Origin: Xyrauchen texanus
Lineage: Eukaryota; Chordata; Actinopteri; Cypriniformes; Catostomidae
DNA length: 64,000 nt
Reading direction: 5' to 3'
NCBI RefSeq assembly: GCF_025860055.1
Contig: NC_068281.1
Location: forward strand, 27,155,284-27,219,283
This document shows, piece after piece, positions 12,801-20,900 of the stretch. How positions within the stretch are numbered: the stretch's first letter is position 1; every line of letters begins with the position of its first letter. Position numbers and translations under genes: made by a program. The notes below the pieces were generated by a model. It was not told the DNA's origin. It made no database searches and saw only the letters and a program-made list of their open reading frames with translations.

Positions 12801-15800
12801 TCGACTGCAAAGTTGCTATGGTCATGTCCTCGCAATGAGAACATGAATCATCCACGCCCGTGGCTGTCGGAAGCAGAGAGATAACGACCGCATCCAAGAA
12901 TCACACAAAGAAGGAAAGGCATCTTTAAAAAGACTAGTCTTCAATGTGTTGGTCTAATAGAGGAAAATATACTCTTTTCAGAAATATATACTCTTTTAGT
13001 AGCGCTGTCAAAGCGCCCAGTGGTGTAATCTTCACTAATCGTGCAGAAGGAGTGAAAGCCGCCGGAATGCGCCATATATCCAACAGCATATGCTTCTTTC
13101 AGAGGTGAATGGAACAGCAGTGGGATTCAGCTCGCTGATACACAACCGCTCGGCTCTGAAGAAAAAATCTGAATGAGAGTGGGCATTCCAGCTACTTTTA
13201 TACCTGTATGTCCGGGGTAGTGGCATGCAAATTCCACTCAACAATTCTCATTGGCCTTTTCTCACAGATTGAGGTATTTTGGAGCATGCAAATTCCACTC
13301 AACAATTCTCGTTGGCCTTTTCTCAAAGATTGAGGTATTTTGGGGCTCTCAAGGGCAACCTCTAGTGTCACTACATCGACACAACATCGAGTGAGTAACA
13401 GAAGGGGAACACAACATAAGTTGGTGACCCGCAATGCTGGTCTTTTCTGCAGGGTAATTGCAGTTGTAACGTTATATACACAGTATATTACTTTTATAGT
13501 AATTAGTGCCTGAACATCTAATCTCTGCCTATTGTAGGAGTTAAAGAGCTACATGCCACACTACAATGTTCTTCCGCACACTGCACACTCAGTGCCTGGG
13601 GTAAGGATTGCTTAAGCCTTGTTGCATCTTTAATCATTGATGTGAAAAAGTGACACTTTGACATGATCTTTGTTGTTTGTCCTTCTCAGTTGCACCTTGT
13701 GGCACTCAATGCCCCATTCTCAGGGGACATGCGTGGAATCCGAGGGGCGGATTATCAGTGTTACCAGCAAGCCCATGCTAGGGGCCTTACATCTACGTAC
13801 AGAGCTTTTCTTTCCTCTCACCTACAAGACCTCTCCACCATTGTCAAGAAAGGAGACCACTTCAGTTTGCCAGTGGTGAACCTCAAAGTACGCTATTAAT
13901 AGAGCATGCTTGAGTGGTAGATTGAAATGTAGAGTTTTGGAATGAATGAGTATCAGTTTGTGCTCTTTACATTTATTTTGATGTAGGTGTTCAATATAGC
14001 CTGTTTAAATGTAGCCTCCCATGTGTCTTCCCTAGGGAGAAGTGCTCTTCAGTAACTGGATGGCTATGTTCTCTGGCAACGGGGCCATTTTTGATCCACT
14101 TATTCCGATTTACTCCTTTGATGGTCGAAATGTCATGACAGATCAGGCTTGGTAAAAAGTGTTTACAGTATATGTACTACATCACCAAAGGTTTGTGGAC
14201 ACCCAGTTCTAATTAACAGGTTTGGCTATTTCAGCTAAACCTACTGTATTACAAACAGATGTATAAAATCAAGCGAGAGGTTAAAAAAACATAAATGCAA
14301 TGTATAGGTGTGCTACATTAATAGGGGTTGCAATGGGGGCATCTACCCGCTCCCCTACCATCCCCATCCCCAATTGAAGGGGATAGGGGTGCACCAATGT
14401 AGGCATCATATACATCCTTGAAAATGGGTAGTTGCATCACTGAATCAAGCAAAACAACCTACTTAGTCAAATGATCTGAGCTGAATGAGACATACCAAAT
14501 AACTCAGTGACTTTTAATGTCACACTGTCATAGGATGGTACCAATTAAATGGTTAACTGAGTGTGGTGGGAAAGAACTAGTATGGAAGTATATTAGTGAC
14601 AAATGTCTTTGAAAAAAACAAAAACGCATGCTGAATTGCACTGAATGAAAAATAAACGCATTGCATCAACAGTGCTTGCATTTTAGGGACGCAGTTTCAT
14701 ATTGTTGTATATTTAAGCTGTTAATATTTCAGTTTAAACCATTTAGGTCAAAAATTCAATTATACCACCCCCCCAGAAGAATTTTCAGAAGAATGAAAGC
14801 TTTTATAGAAGCAAATGGAGGACCAACTCCATATTAATGCCCATGGTTTTGAATATGGGTATGGTGTTGATGGGTCCACAAACTCTTGGCCATGTAGAGT
14901 ACTTGGCGACTGGTTAACAGAATTTAAAGGACTAGTTCACCCAAAAATGAAAATTGTCTCATTATTTACTCATTTATTCCATTCCGGATGTGTGTGACTT
15001 ATTTTCTTCAGCAGAGCACAAATATTGATTTTTAGATGAATTCTCTGCTCTTTTGGTCCTTACAATACAAGTGAATGGGTGCCCGACTTTTTAAGCACAT
15101 AAATCGGCATAAAAATAATCCATATGACATAAGTGGTTAAATAAATGTTTCCAGAAATTCTCCTCCCTTCTCAGTCAATGTACACAAACCTTCACATTCT
15201 TCTTCATGTGTTTTTGGTGATTCATATTCTGCACGCATAAGCCCCTTACTGGGCAGTTAGAAGAATTTCTAGCAAAAACGTTATTAAATATTTATTTATT
15301 TTTAATCCCCTTTTCTCCCAATTTGGAATGCCCAATTTTCACTACTTAGTAGGTCCTCATTGAGAGCAAGAACCACTAAACGCGACCATGAGGAGGTTAC
15401 CCCATGTAACTCTAACCTCCCTAGCAACCAGGCCAATTTGGATTTGAACTCATTATTCCAGGGGTAGTAGTCAGAGTCAATGCTCACTGAGCTAGCCAGG
15501 CCCCACAAATTTACATAAATATTGATCTGTTTCTCACCCACACCCATCAAATCACTTATGAAGATAGTGATTAAAACACTGGAGTCGTATGGATTACATT
15601 TATTATGATGTGCTTTTTGAGCATAAAAATTTTGGCACCATTCACTTGTATTGTATGGACCCACAGAGCTGAGATATTATTCTAAAAAATGTAATTTGTG
15701 TTCTGCAGAATAAAGAAAGTCATACACATCTGGAATGGCATGAGGGTGAATAAATGATCAGAGAATTTTCATTTTGGGGTGAACTAGACCTGTTTTTAGA

Positions 15801-16074
15801 TATGTGCTTCTGTTTTTGTCTGTGTCTGACCAACTGTACGTGTTAATATGACTCTAGGCCTCAGAAACTAGTGTGGCACGGCTCGAGTACCATGGGCATC
15901 CGCATGATAACCAACTACTGTGAGGCATGGCGGACAGGTGACATGGCAGTAACCGGACTGGTGTCTCTCCTCCAGACTGGCAGACTGCTTGGGCAGCACA
16001 CACGTAGCTGCTCGAACCACTTCATTGTGCTTTGCATTGAGAACAGCTACATGCAGGACTCCGGAAGGAACTAG
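788..16074 (+). CDS. col15a1: Collagen alpha-1(XV)-like gene, 3' portion (22 exons)
   Basis: Secreted basement-membrane collagen of the multiplexin family (types XV and XVIII). Exons (all +): 788-823, 1107-1190, 1282-1347, 1942-1977, 2336-2389, 2674-2763, 2844-2879, 2968-3021, 3123-3179, 3267-3317, 4076-4100, 4257-4331, 4553-4578, 5413-5511, 7389-7539, 7731-7795, 7886-8014, 8852-8953, 13538-13600, 13690-13887, 14036-14151, 15858-16074. Their 1830 nt form one open frame of 609 codons plus TAG, and every intron is GT-AG. The product has interrupted Gly-X-Y blocks, then a trimerisation segment (LYIRVRGGWRKVE), a hinge, and an endostatin domain with four cysteines. The endostatin sequence looks closer to type XV than XVIII, and tgfbr1 lies next door as in other vertebrates. 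The 5' exons (signal peptide, thrombospondin-like domain) lie left of the window. Which teleost paralogue (a or b) this is cannot be decided here. Confidence 0.9.
1107..1190 (+). CDS. col15a1: col15a1 exon w2, collagen block ending in an interruption
   Basis: 84 nt, phase 0. It runs from GERGRDGLN through GPPGPSGPPGP into the non-collagenous IINIQD. The donor gtgagt is strong. Confidence 0.88.
1282..1347 (+). CDS. col15a1: col15a1 exon w3, non-collagenous interruption
   Basis: 66 nt, phase 0. LFSNDTAAIFNLTKIRGPPGPM continues the interruption opened in the previous exon and then returns to Gly-X-Y. It contains two N-glycosylation sequons (NDT, NLT). Confidence 0.85.
1942..1977 (+). CDS. col15a1: col15a1 exon w4, Gly-X-Y
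   Basis: 36 nt, phase 0, encodes GPEGLPGRAGFP, between a tttgcag acceptor and a gtaaga donor. Confidence 0.85.
2336..2389 (+). CDS. col15a1: col15a1 exon w5, Gly-X-Y
   Basis: 54 nt, the classic collagen exon length, phase 0. Encodes GPRGPKGDIGFAGIQGLK. Confidence 0.87.
2674..2763 (+). CDS. col15a1: col15a1 exon w6, Gly-X-Y with short break
   Basis: 90 nt, phase 0. GEKGEPG is followed by an interruption (VSIAADGSLIT) and then GLRGPRGPKGSK. Confidence 0.87.
2844..2879 (+). CDS. col15a1: col15a1 exon w7, cysteine-bearing Gly-X-Y
   Basis: 36 nt, phase 0. GDCGPPGQAGIV carries a cysteine inside the triple-helical repeat, a possible interchain disulfide site. A CATC microsatellite begins 6 bp past the exon end. 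Confidence 0.85.
2886..2925. repeat. (CATC)n microsatellite
   Basis: Ten uninterrupted CATC units directly after collagen exon w7. Confidence 0.95.
2968..3021 (+). CDS. col15a1: col15a1 exon w8, Gly-X-Y
   Basis: 54 nt, phase 0, encodes GPIGPSGQKGGYGIPGRP. A GATT microsatellite begins 8 bp past its end. Confidence 0.87.
3030..3053. repeat. (GATT)n microsatellite
   Basis: Six GATT units in the intron after exon w8. Confidence 0.93.
3123..3179 (+). CDS. col15a1: col15a1 exon w9, Gly-X-Y with one imperfection
   Basis: 57 nt, phase 0. GRPGMVGRKGDKGDASGPP contains a one-residue spacing slip (GDASG). Confidence 0.87.
3267..3317 (+). CDS. col15a1: col15a1 exon w10, Gly-Pro-Pro run
   Basis: 51 nt, phase 0. 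GPPGPPGPPGRVIGLNG ends a collagen block. The donor is gtaagt. Confidence 0.86.
3318..4075 (+). other. Collagen intron without recognised content
   Basis: About 760 bp between exons w10 and w11. I see no exon, repeat or motif I can support. Confidence 0.6.
4076..4100 (+). CDS. col15a1: col15a1 exon w11, Asn-rich micro-exon
   Basis: A 25-nt exon (VNNNNSQQ plus one base) between tcttacag and gtatat. It is assigned because its phase 1 end fits the following exon exactly, and the whole assembled frame depends on that step. Confidence 0.7.
4257..4331 (+). CDS. col15a1: col15a1 exon w12, Gly-X-Y
   Basis: 75 nt, phase 1 in and phase 1 out. VDRRESLGF precedes KGEKGDVGNPGLPGTPG. Confidence 0.84.
4553..4578 (+). 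CDS. col15a1: col15a1 exon w13, short interruption exon
   Basis: A 26-nt exon encoding VSMFPEGYV. It enters in phase 1 and restores phase 0. Acceptor tctccacag, donor gtaagc. Confidence 0.75.
4985..5222. repeat. Palindromic 'ttcaccc' miniature element
   Basis: It begins gagataattcacccaaat and ends in the near-complement tttgggtaaactatcccttt, with inner arms atattact and catgagggtaaatgatg. This terminal pattern (attcaccc..., tttactcaccctcatg...) recurs at many places in the window and marks a high-copy non-autonomous fish DNA transposon group. Confidence 0.6.
5413..5511 (+). CDS. col15a1: col15a1 exon w14, Gly-X-Y
   Basis: 99 nt, phase 0. VANGDTGYKGQKGEKGDPGL leads into PGSPGLLGRTGLV. The donor is gtaagt. 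Confidence 0.88.
5512..7388 (+). other. Large collagen intron with repeat debris
   Basis: 1.9 kb between exons w14 and w15. Bases about 5785-6050 hold another copy of the 'ttcaccc / actcaccctcatgttgttcc' element. The stretch 6050-6250 is also repeat-like. A GC-rich segment at 6820-6880 translates to a Gly/Pro-rich peptide but has no splice sites. Confidence 0.55.
7389..7539 (+). CDS. col15a1: col15a1 exon w15, longest Gly-X-Y exon
   Basis: 151 nt, phase 0 in and phase 1 out. It includes a GPPGPPGPPG run and leaves the helix with SPSVHGSAS. Confidence 0.88.
7731..7795 (+). CDS. col15a1: col15a1 exon w16, last collagenous block
   Basis: 65 nt, phase 1 in and phase 0 out. AVSLPGPPGPAGPPGAPGHR marks the end of the triple helix. 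Confidence 0.86.
7886..8014 (+). CDS. col15a1: col15a1 exon w17, NC1 trimerisation domain
   Basis: 129 nt, phase 0. It encodes the multiplexin trimerisation motif around ELYIRVRGGWRKVE. The intron before it is only 90 bp and has a modest polypyrimidine tract, so the exact acceptor (gtcaag) is the least certain border of this exon. Confidence 0.8.
8015..8851 (+). other. Collagen intron without recognised content
   Basis: About 840 bp. A run near 8180-8350 (ctacatactacataattac, then caaccctaaccaaaccc) resembles a short interspersed repeat, but I cannot name it. Confidence 0.45.
8852..8953 (+). CDS. col15a1: col15a1 exon w18, end of trimerisation domain and hinge
   Basis: 102 nt, phase 0. LGELIPVPEDSSSS begins a serine-rich, protease-sensitive hinge of the kind that precedes endostatin. 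A strong poly-T acceptor precedes it. Confidence 0.86.
9700..10623 (-). pseudogene. DIRS tyrosine recombinase, broken
   Basis: Three minus-strand frames together cover the protein. The N-terminal SAM-like part (10623-10273) has STRQLYVLKWHLFARWC. The middle (10238-9936) has KTALLTALTSIKRVGDLQAF, containing the first catalytic arginine. The C-terminal box (9903-9700) has AHSTRS (H-x-x-R) and WATPNTFARFYNL, with the nucleophilic tyrosine. Frameshifts separate the blocks, so no active enzyme is encoded. Confidence 0.75.
11075..11338 (-). pseudogene. DIRS RNase H-like fragment
   Basis: The minus-strand frame includes LLALQRLLPLIRGKHVLVRS, EYINRQ and HIPGSLNTTADTLSW. This is the usual tail of the DIRS RT/RNase H region (loss of 'N..AD.LSR'-type spacing is minor). 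An upstream frame (11363-10848) continues the same region with shifts. Confidence 0.65.
11860..12228 (-). pseudogene. DIRS reverse transcriptase fragment
   Basis: The minus-strand reading gives the palm motif WFMAVDLKDVYFHVSVLPRH, followed by FLRFRWP and an active-site box read as YLDN. DIRS and most other reverse transcriptases carry two aspartates there (YLDD), so the second catalytic Asp is replaced by Asn. The N-terminal part is in other frames. Confidence 0.75.
12304..12897 (-). pseudogene. DIRS gag-region remnant
   Basis: A 197-codon minus-strand frame upstream of the reverse transcriptase. It has no recognisable domain. It is placed here as gag only by its position in the element. Confidence 0.35.
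13223..13344 (-). repeat. 61-bp tandem duplication at the 5' end of the DIRS element
   Basis: Two copies with period 61 (13223-13283 and 13284-13344). Each starts gcatgcaaattccactcaac and ends gattgaggtattttgg, with about three base differences. They lie between the gag-region leader and the element's right boundary. Confidence 0.85.
13538..13600 (+). CDS. col15a1: col15a1 exon w19, hinge before endostatin
   Basis: 63 nt, phase 0, encodes ELKSYMPHYNVLPHTAHSVP plus G. It resumes right after the intron that holds the DIRS element. Confidence 0.78.
13690..13887 (+). CDS. col15a1: col15a1 exon w20, endostatin domain, first part
   Basis: 198 nt, phase 0. It starts LHLVALNAPFSGDMRGIRGA and contains TYRAFLSSHLQDLSTIV, the hallmark endostatin helix, with the first domain cysteine in DYQCYQQ. 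Confidence 0.93.
14036..14151 (+). CDS. col15a1: col15a1 exon w21, endostatin domain, middle
   Basis: 116 nt, phase 0 in and phase 2 out. It includes GEVLFSNWMAMFSG and PIYSFDGRNVMTD, conserved core strands of the endostatin fold. The tryptophan codon is split across the next intron. Confidence 0.93.
14931..15787. mobile_element. Palindromic miniature element hosting a SINE
   Basis: The left end actagttcacccaaaaatga is mirrored by attttggggtgaactag at the right. Inner arms match too (attccggatgtgtgtgactt against aagtcatacacatctggaat). A tRNA-type SINE interrupts it at about 15296-15514. A related right-hand half at 26970-27340 lacks the SINE at the equivalent point. Confidence 0.7.
15296..15514 (-). 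mobile_element. tRNA-derived SINE, copy 1 (minus)
   Basis: Read on the minus strand it begins gggcctggctagctcagtga (tRNA A-box-like), then gagttcaaatcc (B-box-like), gttgctagggaggttagagt, and ends attccaaattgggagaaaag. It matches copies at 26574 and 37411. Confidence 0.75.
15858..16074 (+). CDS. col15a1: col15a1 terminal coding exon, endostatin C-terminus
   Basis: 217 nt including TAG at 16072-16074. It contains VWHGSS, NYCEAWRTGD and FIVLCIENSYM, which hold three of the four disulfide cysteines. The protein ends QDSGRN. Confidence 0.94.
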
Positions 16075-17045
16075 AAATTGGACTTATACCATCTACCCTT
16101 TTAAACTAATGTTCCTCTCATACACTGCAGATGTAGGAAGCAGCAGTAGCTGGACTGCTGGGGAAATATCCAGTCTAACTCTTTTTTGTTTTTTAGAGAG
16201 AGAGCTCTTGTGTGAAGTAACACGCCAGAGAAAATGGCACTGCAAGCATGTTTCATATCTTCTCTGAGCATGATGTAAATATGTGTAAATCACCCTCTGG
16301 CATTGTTCAATCTGTGACCCAATTGACTTTCATTCAACTATTAGAATACAAAAGAATACCTCAGTAACACATGTGTAGATCTTATTCCATTGTACAACTT
16401 AACCACATTACAGTGTGCCTTCACAGATGGTCTTATTGCCTCATCATGACTAATATAGTGGGTTTTTATGTGTAATCCATTAACTACAGATATTAAATTA
16501 CAAACTTTGATAGTTACAAGCTCTTTTTAATCCATTTAAATCTGTAAATGTTTAGATATCAGTATTTGGATATATTCAAACAATGGATTTATTTTGTTGG
16601 CCCAGAAAAGCAGAAAGTTAAAATTTGTGTTAAAAACATGGTAGGGGATGGGTGTTTGTCAGTTTTGGTTTGTTTTTCATGCCCATGATGGCTCTTGTCT
16701 GTGAACTTGCCATCAAAGTATTTAAAGGGAAAGTTCACCCAAAAATTAAAATTCTCTGGTCATTTACTCACACTCATGCCATCCCAGATGTGTATGTCTT
16801 TCTTTCATTTGCAGAACACTAATGAAGATTTTTAGAAGAATATCTGAGCACTGTTGGTCCATACAATGGAAGTGAATGCTGACCTGAAATCTGAACACAG
16901 ATTTCTGTGGCATTTTTAGGGAGACTATCATAAATTAGGGGAAAAGTATGGTTTTGCTCTTTTAAAAGTATGTGACAATGACTGAGAGAATCCCCCCTTT
17001 GCACAGTTGGTGCTCAGTGAATAAATGTTTCATTTTATAAGCATG
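16075..17045 (+). other. col15a1: col15a1 3' untranslated region (probable)
   Basis: Follows the TAG at 16072-16074. An AATAAA at 17020-17025 is a plausible polyadenylation signal, and an ATTAAA near 16493 is an alternative. Bases 16728-16870 contain another 'gttcacccaaaaatt ... tttactcacactcatgcc' repeat end, so a transposon contributes to the presumed UTR. Confidence 0.5.
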
Positions 17046-17315
17046 GGTCATCTTTTTCTAATGTCTAGCATGTATAGCAATAGTTTTTACATATGTAAAT
17101 ATTGCCCGATTTCATTGCATTTGAACAACAACAAAATATTTCACACTCTTTCTCTGAAAGGGTGAACGAGACCTTTCTCCTCACGACTAAAATAAATCGT
17201 ATTTTATAATTGCGACCTCGTATATAAAATACGATTTATACGATCGCAAAGGGGCAGAGTAGAGTCACGTAAAGCAGCGCCACCGATGTGTATGTAGTTG
17301 ATAACAAGATAACAA

Positions 17316-17318
<3 letters not shown>

Positions 17319-17367
<49 letters not shown>
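17319..17367. repeat. (GT)n microsatellite
   Basis: About 24 perfect GT units. Confidence 0.97.
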
Positions 17368-17369
<2 letters not shown>

Positions 17370-17388
17370 CGTGTATTTATCACTTTGT

Positions 17389-17640
17389 GGGGACCAAATG
17401 TCCCCATAAGGATAGTAAAACCCGAAATTTTTGACCTTGTGGGGACATTTTGTCGGTCCCCATGAGGAAAACAGCTTATAAATCATACTAAATTATGTTT
17501 TTTGAAAATGTAAAAATGCAGAATGTTTTCTGTGAGGGTTAGGTTTAGGGGTAGGGTTAGGTTTAGGGGATAGAATATAAAGTTTGTACAGTATAAAAAC
17601 CATTATGTCTATGGAAAGTCCCCATAAAACATGGAAACAC
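17389..17640. repeat. GT-associated interspersed repeat, copy 1
   Basis: It has ggggaccaaatgtccccata, then a ttttgaaaatgtaaaaatgc core, then gtttgtacagtataaaaacc and tatgtctatggaaagtcccc. The second half matches 45540-45640 closely. (GT)n tracts border it on both sides, as in the other copy. Confidence 0.7.
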
Positions 17641-17641
17641 A

Positions 17642-17644
<3 letters not shown>

Positions 17645-17674
<30 letters not shown>
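17645..17674. repeat. (TG)n microsatellite
   Basis: About 15 TG units following the 'tccccata' repeat. Confidence 0.95.
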
Positions 17675-17675
<1 letters not shown>

Positions 17676-17781
17676 CCTACTATATAGTAGGCTACATATT
17701 ACTGATAATGTTTACGGGACATATTTGCAGTAGTTTTGAGGCACGACTGAACTCACTGGCCAAAAGGAAAATGATCATCTT

Positions 17782-17811
17782 GGGCGGGGCATCTTCTCCG
17801 TATTGACCAAT
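17782..17811 (+). promoter_or_regulatory. tgfbr1: Putative tgfbr1 proximal promoter elements
   Basis: GGGCGGGGC at 17782-17790 matches a GC box (Sp1-type) and CCAAT at 17807-17811 matches a CCAAT box (NF-Y-type). They lie 90-120 bp before the ATG. No TATA box is seen nearby. Their function is inferred from motif and position only. Confidence 0.45.
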
Positions 17812-17902
17812 GAGAACGCTCCCTCTCAATGCAAAGACCCGACAAGTTGAATGTGAGAGAAAAAAACCGACCAGTCAAAAAAACGAAATAGTCTCTGTCG
17901 CA

Positions 17903-17978
17903 ATGGACGTGGGAGCGTTACTATGCCGTTCATTACTGTTGGCTTTCTTAGTGTGCACCGTAACACAGGAGGCGCGAG
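17903..17978 (+). CDS. tgfbr1: tgfbr1 exon 1, signal peptide
   Basis: 76 nt, 25 codons plus one base. MDVGALLCRSLLLAFLVCTV is a typical signal peptide. The donor is gtaagt. The following intron is 12.4 kb. Confidence 0.9.
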
Positions 17979-20900
17979 GTAAGTGCGTGGAATTGAGACA
18001 CTTTGTAATTTCCCCCTGTCTACATTTCTCAAGTTTTTCATCTTTTTCAGAATAAGTCTATCAAGGGGGTGTTCAAATATGGCGCGGGTCATAGGAAGCC
18101 TCGGCGACATGAGTGTTTAATATTGAGCGATGTTAATGTTAAGCCGTGGCATTTGTCACATCGCACAACAGTCTAGAAGAGTGTGTGTGTGTGTGTGTGT
18201 GTTTCTCGGACAGAAAGATGGAGTGGTGGCTCGTGCATGCTATCGGAGCAGGGCGCGAGGTTTGGATATCGCGAGCCAGTATTTATTTACAATACTTCAA
18301 AGCTCCTTTTAATTTATAACAACCTCTGGATCAAATGTTCTGTCATCTGAAACTGTTGAACGAGCTTTGCTATCATTAGCGAACCTGAACAGTATCGATG
18401 CACTTTACCTTCAATCAGCTCCTGTTTGACTAAGGCACTTGGTTTGTGTTGATGGACATGTTTGTTTTCGTGATCTGACATTAAATACTGTCCTATCGTA
18501 ACATCGCTTATTCTTTCATTAATCAAAGGACAAAGCCCAGCCAGATTCTTTGTAACGCCAGATCCGATCGATACATCTGTCATCTGTATTCTGTTAAGTT
18601 ATGTGAACTGACAGGAAATTAGTTTCCTATGTTACGAGAGTTGCAGTGTCATTTCAGAGTGTTTCTGTGCATTACAAATGCCAGTACGTGCTATTCTTAT
18701 CAATATATCAGTGCTCAGATAACTGAAAGATTGCATCGATTATCTTCAGTTAAGTGAATCGAATGTGACTGAAGATCTATGGGTGCAACTCCATAATAAA
18801 GACAAACAAAATTGTTACGCCTTTCCTTAGTCACATTTTTGCACTCATTGCGTTTACTTTGAAACCTCGTAGAACAACACGTCTGATTCAAATGCATTGG
18901 GATGTAAAACAAATAACACGACGAGACTTGTACTTTCGTATTCGTACTGGTTGCTTAGTGTGTTTGTGGATCTGTCATAATACAACGACATAGGTTTGAG
19001 CAAGCAAACGCTTTTACCTAATAATTAAGTTTTTGTTATATTAAGCAACAATGGGTGAATACATGTTCTGTTTATTCTTGTGTAACACGTTTCATGCACA
19101 CATTAAGCTGTGATGGCCTCAATTCACACGCTGGGATACTCAGAGAAGGAAACATCCTATATTCACGTCTGCACTCCCTTCAGTGGACAGTGGACATCGG
19201 ACATCCGGGGCTTATCCCAAAGTCATACATGTATGCATCATTATACGGGATACACTTTTAAAATACGTTTAAAAGTTGCATTAAAAAAAAGAGTCTATTT
19301 TTAAACTAAGTACATTTTTCAATATTGTTTGATAAAGAGTTCAAAACAAAATGTATGCCTGAGCATAAAGTGAGTTTGATTGAAAACGTTTCAGATCTAC
19401 CAACTGCTTTATTCCACCTCTATAGACAATAATCCGCAACCACAATCTTCCTTAATAATGCTGATCAATGCTATTATAATTTGTAATCAAACTAAATGAA
19501 CACATTGGTTATATGTTTAAAACCTACAAATCCAGAGCTATGACACCACACTGTTATTCCTGTTAGGATCCTGCCTGCCTGCAGCTGTGCTCAATGCTTT
19601 TAATCATTAACACAATTAGGTTTGCACCGATACCACTTTTCTCCTCCGATTCCGAAATCGGAAATCTCAGTATCGGCCGATCCCAGTGTTGTTTTTTGCA
19701 TAATCAGTTTAGAATATCTTTACATTATTGTGTGGAACTAATTGGGTGTGCTCTTTTATATGTAAAGAAACACAAACATCAAACTACACATTATTTCAAT
19801 ATAAATGTATAGCTTATTAAGAAACACTTTATTATTAGCTAGTATACTGGATAATGTAGCAGCAAAATTAACAGTAATTCCACTCTTCAACAGAAAAGAA
19901 ACCAGTGTTTTATTTTTGTCTTTTTTATTTTATTTTTTATTTTTTTTTCCCAAAAATGTTTCAACTTGCATCTGGACTTTAAAGGATTCAGATCTCTGTT
20001 TTTTTGTTCAATTTAGTTGTAAGACATCAGACCACTTTTCATTCACAGTTATTTATTGGAACCCATTGAACTTAAATATCGTTATCAATTGTAAACAAAT
20101 AATAATGATGACAATAATAATAATTAATTGTTATTATTATTATTATTATTGACTTAATTTTAAATACAACAGTAATGTATTTAAATCATGCACTTTTTAA
20201 ACCTGGCACTGCACATGCTATATATATTTACTTATTAAACACAGCCTTTTGTGATTCACAGAGCTATCGCACGTCTTCAAGTGGCTTTGAATAAAATGCA
20301 CAGGTCATATGAACTGCTTTAATGGTGTTTTAATGGTTCTTTTATGTCATGTTTTGAGCTTGACTGTACTAACACACAGTATCGGATTTGGATCAGGCTC
20401 GGCAGAGCGATACCGTTCCGTTTAAAAACATCAGTATCGGAGCCTATACCGATCCAGGTATTGGATTGATACATCCCTAGTACTAACAACTGTAGCACAC
20501 ATCTTATCTCTGGTAGGTGATCACCCCTGTTATAATGAATGAAGCTGCACAAGTCTTTTAACTTAACATTCAGTAATTTAACAGATGCTTTTTATTAAGT
20601 TTACAGCATTCTGATTTCTGTAAAGTTGCTTTGGAACAATGTGTATGGGGAAAAGTGCAAGGAAAAAAAACTCTAAATACAATTATTTGACTTATTTTTC
20701 AATGGTTTCTTTCTACTTTGACAATAAAATCTCAAAGTCCTCATTTTGCAAAGTCAAACAAACAAGAGATAGCCAGTGCTGAAGCATTTTACCAATCAGA
20801 AATTAGCATAATTAATTCTGATAATCTGATTCTAATAAAGTAATGGCCAGCATCATCCAATCATGTCAAAATTAATCTGTACTGGTTACCATTGTCCCAC

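Larger units (their letters stand above)
9101..13425 (-). mobile_element. DIRS-type tyrosine-recombinase retrotransposon, decayed
   Basis: Antisense insertion in the collagen intron between exons w18 and w19. Read on the minus strand the order is: a gag-like leader (about 12.9 to 12.3 kb), a reverse transcriptase (about 12.2 to 11.86 kb), an RNase H-like segment (about 11.34 to 11.08 kb), and a tyrosine recombinase (about 10.6 to 9.7 kb). DIRS elements replicate by reverse transcription but integrate with a recombinase and lack LTRs or a DDE integrase. Every domain is split over several frames, so it is a relic. The ends are approximate: the right end lies near the motif acatcgagtgagtaacag (13386-13403) and the left near a duplicated cttttctctc tract at 9120-9198. 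Confidence 0.8.
14152..15857 (+). other. Penultimate collagen intron, repeat-filled
   Basis: 1.7 kb between the last two coding exons. It contains a palindromic miniature element (14931-15787) with a SINE inserted in it. Bases 14170-14900 are otherwise unassigned, apart from ggtttgtggacaccc at about 14190, which resembles a Tc1-like end. Confidence 0.6.
17046..17781. other. Short intergenic gap col15a1-tgfbr1
   Basis: Contains a 15-bp hairpin (17193-17238), two (GT)n tracts, and between them a repeat (about 17389-17640) with paired tccccataagg / tccccatgagg blocks and telomere-like gggttaggtttagggg. The same repeat occurs past the tgfbr1 stop at about 45470-45650. Confidence 0.6.

Noticed and set aside
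17536..17571. Telomere-like gggttaggtttagggg run
   Set aside because: Part of an interspersed repeat that also occurs downstream; too short and imperfect for an interstitial telomere.
17979..18055. Extension of tgfbr1 exon 1 into GKCVELRHFV
   Set aside because: The gtaagt donor and perfect phase match to exon 2 at 30429 show this is intron.
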